A DNA stretch of 64,000 nt from Hirsutella rhossiliensis (lineage: Eukaryota; Ascomycota; Sordariomycetes; Hypocreales; Ophiocordycipitaceae), in contig NW_025408668.1 in NCBI RefSeq assembly GCF_020360975.1, positions 930,001 through 994,000 on the forward strand. Reading direction: 5' to 3'. Each line of letters starts with the position of its first letter. Positions within the stretch are counted from its first letter, which is position 1. The notes under the pieces are model-generated. The model saw nothing but the letters and a program-made list of their open reading frames with translations. It had not been told where the DNA came from and made no database searches. Below are positions 55,290 to 64,000 of the stretch, one piece after another. The position numbers and the translations under genes are program-made.

Positions 55290-56690
55290 GCCTACGCTAG
55301 TATATATATACGCAAAATATCTATACTCTTATAGTTATAAGATTAAGGCGAACGTAATTTCGCCTAGGTAATTAAGAGCCTCTTATAATAGTAGGGCTCC
55401 GCACGACTAAGAGCGGTACTACTATACCTTAGTAAGTTCGACGGCTCCTCTATAGAGCTCGAGCTATAGCTACTTTATATAGAAGCGAAGCTCTATACCG
55501 ATAGCGCTATAATAGGGGATATCCGCGCTTAATTTAACTATCTTTATACGAGCCTATCCCTACGCCTATAAAGGTATCTCTTGCCGTTTACGCGTACTAG
55601 TATAAACGGACTAGCCGACCTCCTCGCGAAGCTCTATACTAATTACGGCGAACCTAATATAGCTAAGTCGGTAGGCTAAGAGCTTATAACGCTCTATTAA
55701 AAGCGGAGTAAAGCTATTCCGGCCTACCTTATACGGTTTAAAGAGGTGCTTTATCGAGTAGACGTATATAGCTAGCCTAATATAGTAAAGTATAATTACC
55801 TTATTACGAGCTTAAATTCGGATTAGCGTATCTATCTAAGCGAAAGGTCTATACTATTAAATACGTATACCGATCTTATCTACCTTCTTCGCGAGCTTAG
55901 TAGTAATAAGTTTCTTTTTTTATCTTCTTCTATAGTATAAAAAGAGGATAACGCTAGTAATACTATAGATATCTTTATCTCTACCTTAAGGACTAAGGAT
56001 AGAAAGAGGTAGCGATAAGAGGGTCGCTATATAGGCTACGGTAGTAAATCCTACTAGTTTTTAAAGTGCCCGCGCTAGGAGGCGCGGGTAAACGCACTCT
56101 AAGTAGTAGAGTGGCGCACGCGCTAGGACGGAAAGGAGGTTAGGTTTAACGATAGCGACTCTAGCGACGAGTAATCTTAGTAACGCCTCTATAGGCTTTA
56201 TCGGCGTCCCCTCGCATACGGTAGTAGCTACTATATAGACGGGACGTATACCTATAGCTACTAAAAGGGCGGCTAAGATATAGGAAGGCCGCTAATATAA
56301 TATAACTATAGCGAAAGGGAGTACCTATATAGCCCTATATAGGAGGGAGCGGAGCTTTATATACCGGAGTACCGTCCCCTACGTTATAGTACTAAGAGCT
56401 ACTACTATACGCCGATATAAGGGGGGCGGGATACTATAAGCTTACCGAAGCTAGCTATACGCCGTTCTATATACCTCTACTCCTTAGCTAAAAGTACTAA
56501 AGCCTAACTCTTAAGGCGCGGCCCTTACTAATAATATAGTCTATCTAAGAAGCTCGCTTAGGAGGGTATTATACGTTATTTACTAACGTTTTTTCCGCGA
56601 CTAAGCGTGCGTAGTCTACGCGAGGGTTCTATCCTTTTAAGCGCAGTATTAGGTATTATTTAGAGGCGCGCCTCTTTAAAAGCTAGGTAA
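55290..56690 (+). pseudogene. gag of the small LTR element, with CCHC knuckle (dead)
   Basis: One plus-strand frame gives LSKFDGSSIELEL, then YLLPFTRTSINGLADLLAKL, IPAYLIRFKEVLYRVDVYS and LSERSILLNTYTDLIYLL, matching the flow of a retrotransposon Gag capsid. Near 56020-56090 YIGYGSKSY*FLKCP fits a C-X2-C-X4-H-X4-C knuckle with Cys and His turned to Tyr. An acidic stretch (RFNDSDSSDE) follows, then a Tyr/Gly/Arg-rich C-terminus. Stops occur at Gln/Trp positions. The original protein would have been roughly 450 residues. Confidence 0.65.
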
Positions 56691-56698
56691 GGGTATAA

Positions 56699-56875
56699 TA
56701 TAAGGGCTTTTGCCTTATATAGGCCTAGACTAGGGTCTAAGCTAAGTCTATATATAAGCGGCCTTTACGCCTATATAGGCTAGGCCTATACTTCTCTTCT
56801 TTTTCCCCTTTATAGATTATTAACCTTCTTTTAATAGATCGTACCTAAGCTTATACCTTTACTTACTCTATAATA
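56699..56875 (+). repeat. 3' LTR of the gag-only element
   Basis: Direct repeat of 55009-55185, followed by the ATAGT duplication. Confidence 0.8.
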
Positions 56876-56880
56876 ATAGT

Positions 56881-57159
56881 ATATAGTTAGATCTTATATA
56901 GCTTATTATTATAATATTATAAAAAGTACTTATAATATATCTTTTTACTTATATAATAATATAAAGTAGTTTTAGCTTACTTTATATACTATTAAGATTA
57001 TATTAGTAACTTATTTAAAGGTATCTATAACTTTAATATTAAATAGGAGGGAAAAACTAAAGTACTTAAAGGAAAACCCTTTACTTTTTTATAGCTAGTC
57101 CTCCCTTATATAAGGTCGCGGTTATAATATATAAGAAACTTATACTAGCTATCTTAAGT
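56881..57159. other. AT-rich segment repeated at 60400-60560
   Basis: No coding signal. From about 56990 to 57150 it matches 60400-60560 (both contain AACTAAAGTACTTAAAGGAA and GGTTATAATATATAAGAA-like words), so it is part of an unnamed dispersed repeat or the common target region of the gag-only elements. Confidence 0.5.
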
Positions 57160-57636
57160 TCTTATAAAGAGAAATATAAAAAGTATATATAAAATATATA
57201 AAGGTAAAATTAAAAGTAAGGGGTCGGATAAGTAAGGCAGAGATATTTAAATCTTATAAGGGTAGTAATTATAGTAGGGGATTAATTATTATATTACCTT
57301 AATTATCCTTCTTTCCTTTATCTAACGCCCTTCTTTATACTTATTTAGTATCTTAATTAATAAAGAAGATCTTACTTAAAGAAGCTATTAATATCCTTTT
57401 AACTACTAAGCTTTTTACTAGTTTTTCCCTTCTTTTCTAGCCGTTACTAGTATATCCGTCTTATCTTTCGCTACCTTTATAAGAAGCTATTACTACTTTT
57501 ACTTCCCCTCTTACCCTTACCCTCTTCTTTATACCTCCTTTTAGCTCCTTCCTTAAAACCTATTTTTTAGCTTCCTAGGTCCCTTATATTAAGGGATATC
57601 TCTAAGAACTATAAAATTAAGCTATGCTTCGCGATA
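57160..57636 (-). repeat. LTR of copia A4
   Basis: Starts TCTTATAAAGAG, ends TTCGCGATA on the plus strand, as in A1 and A5. Confidence 0.75.
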
Positions 57637-59846
57637 TACCCCTTTAGTAATAGCCTGCCCTTATAAAAAGGGTAAAGCTAAATACTTAGGCCGGTAAGCG
57701 TATAAAGGAGGTCTTAGTTTATACTTATCCCTTACTTAAGAAATCCGAGTTTTAGCCCTAGGCTCTTTTAGACCTACTTTAAGAAAAAGGAGCCTTAAGG
57801 AGGATATTAAGTCCTATAAGAAAGGGGGGCTTCTCTAAGGATAAGTCCTTAAAAGGGGGCCTTTTAAGAAAAATAAGTTCTAATTAAGCTAGGGGCCCTC
57901 CTCTAAGATAAGTCCTAATTCCTCTCTTTAGCTATAGACGTCTCCTTCCTCCTATATACTATTAGCTCCTCTTATAGACTCTTAAAGCGGGCTTCTAAGG
58001 ATAGCTTCTCTTAAACGTTTTTTAGCTTAATTTACTATAAAAGGATAGCTAGCTTCTACTTTAGTAAGGGCTTTATAAGACCGTTAGCTTTTATTAATAT
58101 TATTAAAACCTAACGGATAGAAATAAGTCCCTTTTAGACCTCTTAGCGTAACTAATACTAATAGATATTAATATACTATAGCTAGGTTAATAGCTTACTA
58201 TTTTCTATAAGAATTCGTATAGTCTATATATTATTATATTTTATAGTTAATAGGGTCGGAATTTATAGTTATAAAGATATTAATAGCTAGCTAAGGAAAA
58301 TTGCTTCTTTTAACGCTTTTAAAAGAGCTAGTAGCTCTGCCTCTATACTAAAAGTTATAACGGTAGCTTACTTTAAAGCTCTCTAAGTAATAGTTCTTTT
58401 AAAAAGGGATATAATATACCTTTATAAGCTCTTTCTATTTAATAAATTATTTATAAAGGACGAATTACTTAAATAAAGGAAGATTTTAGTAGCTAGTTTC
58501 CTTTTCTACCCTCCTAGGTATAGACTATATAATCTCGTTAAATAGAGATAAAGGATTACTTAGTCTACTACTTCTTAGTACCTAGGGCTAGGATTCTAGT
58601 TATACCTAGCTAGCTAGGAGACTATAAAAGAGATATCTAGTTTAGTAGAAATAGCTAGAATAAGTAGGGAGCTTACCTTCTATTAATATTAGTATTTCTC
58701 TTACTCCCTAGCTTAAAAGGACGGATTAAGTAAAAGCTCTTCGTTTAATATTAATATAGAAGGAAGCTTCTTATTAAGGGAATTAAAGAGGAATTTATAA
58801 GTGACCTTATTAATATAAGCGTCTTAGGTAAGCTAGATAGTTTATTAGGACTTATTTTAAAGGATTTATATCCCTAGGAACTACTTTAGCTCCCTTAGCT
58901 TAGTTATCTTATACCTTTATTATAGGCTTTATATAGCCTCCTTAATAGTTACTTCTTTCTCTTTTAGGTAGGCCTAGATAATATCGTCGACGTAAAAGAA
59001 AACTATGATTTTTCCCTTTTATATTATATAAGGTTCCTAAGGGACTTTCTTAAAGCCTAGGGCTTTAAGGGAAACTATTAAATACTATTACTAAAGAAAG
59101 GGTAATCTTTATAATTCGTATAAAGCTTTCCTAAGCTATAGAACCTTTCTTAGCTATTAAAAGCTTAATAGAAGGTATATATAGATAACTTCTTCTTCCT
59201 TAAGTAAGTAGTTAATAAAGGCGTTAATTATATTTATCTAATTAAGCTCGAGGTCGAATTCTACTACTATAGCTATAAGGGTCTAAAAAGATATCCCTAC
59301 TAAGGTAGTTGCCTTAGTAAGTAGATCCCCCTTTTCCTATTAATTCCTATAGATAACTAGCCGGGCCTTATACTTTTAAAGGAAGCTATATTTATTAGTT
59401 TTATAGATAAAGACTTACTTATAGCTAAGGACCTATTTTCCTTTTACCTTTTCTTTAAGGACCTCTTTAAAAGACCCTATCTCTTTATATAAGGCTAGGT
59501 AGTCTTTCTAGGCCTAGGAAAACTAGTCTTTAAAGGGGTGTTTTTCTAGCTACTTTTAGTTTACTAGTAGGTCTAAGAGGTCTCTTTTATATACCTTCCT
59601 TACTAATAGCTATAGCTTAAAAAGCTAGCTTACTATAAACGCTTTATAGGAACCGTCTTCTATATACGTTAGATAAAAGTCGGAAAAACAATCGAAATAA
59701 AAAAGAAATTAGCTTTCTTTTATATTAGGCCCTATACCTTCCTTTGCTTTTTAAAGTAAGGATAAAAAGGTAGCTAGGTAATCTTTTAAGAGTAGTACCT
59801 TTCCTACCCCTTTAAGGGTTAAGATAGGAAGACTAACTAAAAAAGC
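57160..59846 (-). mobile_element. copia A copy A4, 3' half
   Basis: LTR at 57160-57636, then RNase H, RT and the end of integrase in minus orientation, matching A1 from 1041 to about 3700. It stops abruptly at 59846 and joins an inverted LTR fragment. More decayed than A1, with fewer CpG. Confidence 0.75.
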
Positions 59847-59968
59847 TAAATTACTCCCTTATTATAATTACTACCCTTATAAGAATTAAATGTTTTTGCC
59901 CTACCTATTTAACCCTTTACTTTTAATTTTACCTTTATATACTTTATATATACTTCTTATATCTCTTT
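59847..59968 (+). repeat. copia A LTR fragment, inverted relative to A4
   Basis: Matches the last quarter of the family A LTR in plus orientation (compare 8820-8940), ending CTCTTTATA. The junction with A4 at 59846/59847 shows a rearrangement or a truncated nested copy. Confidence 0.6.
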
Positions 59969-59985
59969 ATATAATAATTATATTA

Positions 59986-60383
59986 AGTAGATATATATAG
60001 CTAGGTTAATAAAGTAAAGTATATTTAATTTATTATATACTTAAATATAAATTAGTATATTTATTTAAATAAAAGATCTATATTATTAAATATATATATC
60101 GATCTTATCTACTTTTTTTTATAAGCTTAATAGTAATAATATAATAAATATCTTAATCTTTACTTTAAGAACTAAGGATAAAAAGAAGTAGTAATAAAAA
60201 GGCTACTATATAAGCTATAGTAATAAATCTTATTAGTTTTTAAAGTACTTATACTTAGAGGTATAAGTAAATATACTTTAAGTAATAAAAAGGTATATAT
60301 ACTAAGATAAAAAGAAGGTTTAGTTTAATAATAATAACTTTAGTAATAAGTAATCTTAGTAATACCTTTATAAGATATATAAG
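59986..60383 (+). pseudogene. severely decayed second copy of the gag-only element
   Basis: Matches 55757-56193 in the gag region. Virtually all CpG as well as CpA/TpG have been converted, so this copy is much older than 55009-56875. No LTR is left. 60400-60560 matches 56990-57150. Confidence 0.6.
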
Positions 60384-60560
60384 TATTAATTAATTAATTA
60401 AGATTATATTAATAATATATCTAAAGGTATTTAAAACTTTAGCATTAAATAAAATAAAATAACTAAAGTACTTAAAGGAAACCCTTCTTTCTTTTATAGC
60501 TAATCTGCCCTTATACTTAGTTGTAGTTATAATATATAAGAATCTTACGCTAGCTATTAT

Positions 60561-60822
60561 AAGTATTATTTTAGTTAGTTAGAATTATATTAGCCCTACT
60601 ATAAAGTAACCTTAAAAAGTAACCTCTTTATATATATAGGGTATATAGCGTTAATTAGTAGTATAAGCGTTTTTAGTTAATAGTTAATTATATAATTATC
60701 CTTAACCTTATCTTATAACGATATCTTCTTAGGCTCTACCTTATTTTTCCGCTATAAGGCTTAGCGGGCTATTTTTTATTAATACTAGCCTTTAGCTAAG
60801 CTAGTAGTTAGGTTTTTATATA
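60561..60822. other. AT-rich DNA, nothing recognised
   Basis: No motif or repeat recognised apart from a slightly GC-richer patch at 60750-60775. Confidence 0.4.
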
Positions 60823-61308
60823 TCTTATAAAGAGAAATATAAGAAGTATATATAAAATATATAAAGGTAAAATTAAAAGTAAGGGGTTAGATAGGTAGTA
60901 TAAAGTTATTTAATTTTTATAAGGGTAGTAATAAAGGTAAAGGAGTAATTATTATATTGCCTTAATTATCCTTCTTTCTTTTATTTAACGCCCCTCTTTA
61001 TACCTATCTAGTATCTTAATTAATAAAGAAGATCCTACTTAAAAAAGTTATTAATATCTTTTTAACTACTAAGCTTTTTACTAGTTTTTCCCTTCCTTTC
61101 TAGCCGTTACCTATATATCTATCTTATTTCTTACTACCTCTATAAGAAGCTATCGCTACTTTTACTTCCTTTTATACCTTTACCCTCCTTTATATACCTC
61201 CTTTTAGCTCCTTCTTCCTTCTTTTATACTAAGTATTTTTAGCTTCCTTAGTCCTTCTTATTAAAGGATATCTCTAAGAACTATAAAATTAAGCTATACT
61301 TCGCGATA
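60823..61308 (-). repeat. 3' LTR of copia A5
   Basis: Same ends as the other family A LTRs: TCTTATAAAGAG at left and TTCGCGATA at right on the plus strand. Confidence 0.75.
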
Positions 61309-64000
61309 TACCCCCTTAGTTATAGCCTACCTTTATAGTAAGGGTATAGCTAATATAGCTTTAAGCTAGTAAGTATATAGAGGAGGTTCTTAGCTCTATA
61401 CTTATCCCTTTACTTAAGGAAAGTAAGGGCCCTTTTAAGTCCCTAGGCTCTTTTAGACCTACTTAAGGAATAAGGGCCTTAAGAGGGGAAAGTCCTATAA
61501 AAAAGGGGGCCTTCTTAAAAGGGAGAAACCTAATTAAAATAAGGGGCCCTTTAAAGGGAAAACCTCTTTCTCTTCTTTAGCTATAAACGTTACCTTCTTA
61601 TATAGGCTATTAGCTCTTCTTATAGACTCTTAAAGCCGGCCTTTAAGGATAGCTCCTTATAGACGTCTTTTAGCTTAATTTACTATAAAAAGATAGCTAG
61701 CTTTTACTTTAGTAAGGGCTTTATAAGACCGTCCCCTTTATTAATACTATTAAAACTAATAAATAAAAATAAGTCCCTTTTAGACCTCTTAGCGTAACTA
61801 ATACTAGTAGATATCGATATACTATAGCTAGGTTAATAGCTTACTATTTTCCTCTATAAGAATTTATATAGTTTATATATTATTATATTCTATAGCTAAT
61901 AGGGACGGAATTTATAGTTATAAAGATATTAGTAGCTAGCTTAGGAAAATCGCTTCTTTTAATACTTTTAAAAGAGCTAGTAGCTCTACCTCTATACTAA
62001 AAGTCGTAATAGTAGCTTACTTTAAAGCTCTCTAAGTAATAGTTCCTTTAAAAAGGGATATAATATACCTTTATAAGCTCTTTTTATTTAATAAATTATC
62101 TATAAAAGACGAATCGCTTAAATAAAAGAAGATTTTAATAGCTAATTTCTTCCTTTCTTACCCTCTTAAGCGTAGGCTATATAATCTTATTAAATAAAGA
62201 TAAAGGATTACTTAGTTTACTACTTCTTAGTACTTAGAGCTAGGATTTTAGTTATACCTAGCTAGCTAGGAGACTATAAAAGAGATATTTAGTCTAGTAG
62301 AAATAGCTAAAAAAAAAAAAAGTAAGGAGCCTACCTTCTATTAATATTAGCATTTTTCTTACTTCCTAGCTTAAAAGGATAGATTAAGTAAAAGCTCTTC
62401 GTTTAATATAAGTATAGAAGGAAGCTTCTTATTAAAGGAATTAAGGAGGAATTTATAAGCGACCTTATCGATATAGGCGTCTTAGGTAAGCTAGATAGTT
62501 TATTAGGACCTATTTTAAAAGATTTATATTCCTAGGAACTACTTTAGCTCCCCTAGCTTAGTTATCTTATACCTTTATTATAGGCCTTATATAGCCTCCC
62601 TAGCTATTACTTCTTCCTCTTTTAAGTAGGCCTAGATAATATTATCGATATAAAAGAAGACTATAATTTTACCCTTCTATATTATATATAGTTCCTAAGA
62701 GGCTTTCTTAAAGCCTAGGGCTTTAAGGGAACCTATTAAATACTATTACTAAAGAAGGGGTAATCTTTATAGTTTATATAGAGCTTTCCTAGGCTATAGA
62801 ATCTTTCTTAGCTATTAAAAGCTTAGTAAAAGGTATATATAGATAACTTTTTCTTCTTCCTTAAGTAAGTAGTTAATAAAGGCGTTAACTATATCTATCT
62901 AATTAAGTTCGAGGTTAAATTCTACTACTATAGCTATAAGGGTCTAAAAAGATATCCTTACTAAGGTAGTTACCTTAGTAAGTAGATCCCCCTTTTCCTA
63001 TTAATTCCTATAGATAACTAGCCGGGCCTTATACTTTTAAAGGAAGCTATATTTATTAGTTTTATAGATAAAGACTTACTTATAGCTAAGGACCTATTTT
63101 CCTTTTACCTTTTCTTTAAGGACCTCTTTAAAAGACCCTATCTCTTTATATAAGGCTAGGTAGTCTTTCTAGGCCTAGGAAAACTAGTCTTTAAAGGGGT
63201 ATTTTTCTAGCTACTTTTAGTTTACTAGTAGGTCTAAGAGGTCTCTTTTATATACCTTCCTTACTAATAGCTATAGCTTAAAAAGCCGGCTTACTATAAA
63301 CGCTTTATAGGAACCGTCTTCTATATATATTAGATAGAAGTCGGAAAAACAATCGAAATAAAAAAGAAATTAGCTTTCTTTTATATTAGGCCCTATACCT
63401 TCCTTTGCTTTTTAAAATAAGGATAAAAAGGTAGCTAAGTAATCTTTTAAGAGTAGTACCTTTCCTACCCCTTTAAGGGTTAAGATAGGAAGACTAACTA
63501 AAAAAGCTGCTTTTAAATCTTCTTCTTATATAGGAGGAGGCGTAGGGAAGTAAGCGTATTCTAGCTCTACTACTTTCTTATAGTCTCCTTCTTTATTTAG
63601 ATTATCTAATCTAGTAGCTTCCTTTTCTTCGAAGTAGGCGTTATCCTCGATTACTTTAACGTTAGTTTCTTCTTTTATTTCCTTATCTAAGACCTCTTCT
63701 TAAAACTATTAAGAAGGGGGGATTTAAATCTTTTAAATTAGCTAACGTTATAAGAGTAAGAAGGGCTATTAATCCCTCTTTTTATCGAAAAAGCTAGATT
63801 TATCGAAATTTATATCCCTAGTTAAAATAACCTTCTATAAAAAAGGAATCTAGATCTAGAAGATATTTATAGAATTATAACTAATAAGGTAACTAATAAA
63901 GGCTCTAGGATTAAGCTTTCTTTTCTTTTTCCTTTTTAGCTATATATCGGTAGTTATAGTATATACCTTATAGCTATAGGTATAAAGGTAAGCTAGCGAG
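60823..64000 (-). mobile_element. copia A copy A5, cut by the window end
   Basis: 3' LTR at 60823-61308, then RNase H, RT and the integrase-RT linker in minus orientation, matching A1 from 1041 to about 4210. Nearly identical to A4 over 59400-59840 (here 63060-63500), and it continues beyond A4's breakpoint. RIP-type stops are found throughout. Confidence 0.8.

Larger units (their letters stand above)
55009..56875 (+). mobile_element. gag-only, non-autonomous LTR retrotransposon (1.87 kb), RIP-mutated
   Basis: Direct 177-bp LTRs at 55009-55185 and 56699-56875, both starting TATAAGGGCTTTT and ending TATAATA, with ATAGT on both outer sides (55004-55008 and 56876-56880). The 1.5-kb interior encodes only a Gag-like protein; there is no room for pol. 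CpG is abundant while CpA/TpG are almost absent, so it has been hit by RIP but lightly at CpG. It resembles the TR-GAG class described in plants. Confidence 0.8.

Overview
This window looks like heterochromatic repeat DNA from a filamentous ascomycete (Pezizomycotina). Three things suggest it. Most of the sequence is extremely TA-rich and nearly devoid of CpA/TpG, with relatives differing by C-to-T and G-to-A changes, which is the signature of repeat-induced point mutation (RIP). The elements are typical fungal ones: Ty3/gypsy chromoviruses of the Tf1/sushi type, Ty1/copia elements and a Tad-like LINE. No host gene, tRNA or rRNA was recognised.

Layout. 1-811 holds a gag relic of an unidentified retroelement. 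812-16021 is a cluster of one Ty1/copia family (A): copy A1 (1041-7389, minus), copy A2 (8470-15459, plus, carrying a 697-bp solo LTR of family B), and pieces of an older copy A3 around them. 16260-54070 is a single RIP-killed LINE split by a DNA transposon with inverted termini (17491-19341), a RIP-mutated gypsy element (20367-28226), a family B LTR that was itself opened by a second copia element (C, 28991-50372), and a solo LTR of copia C (51891-52458). Copia C in turn holds two gypsy insertions: a RIP-mutated one (31271-39120) and an unmutated one (41895-49724). From 54071 on lie simple repeats, a small gag-only LTR element (55009-56875), a decayed second copy of it, and two more copia A copies (A4, A5). 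A5 runs off the window end.

The key element is the GC-normal, un-RIPped gypsy chromovirus at 41895-49724 (minus strand). It has apparently identical 469-bp LTRs, a TTATA target duplication, a TATA box, a Tf1-like self-priming signal, a polypurine tract, and a gag-protease-RT-RNase H-integrase-chromodomain polyprotein. The polyprotein is interrupted only by seven one-base losses, all in homopolymer runs; the RIP-mutated relatives in this same window have the extra base at each place. Adding seven bases makes 43068-49192 exactly 2,044 codons. The region between pol and the 3' LTR carries an antisense gene on the plus strand, with a six-cysteine Zn2Cys6-like motif followed by a coiled coil; it too is broken only by homopolymer losses. 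That antisense gene, and a five-copy Cys/His motif array between the Gag zinc knuckle and the protease, are the least familiar biology here.

Order of events, read from nesting: LINE first; then family B LTR, a gypsy copy and the DNA transposon into the LINE; copia C into the family B LTR (the uninterrupted target is visible at 12179-12875); a gypsy copy into copia C, followed by RIP; last, the intact gypsy into copia C.
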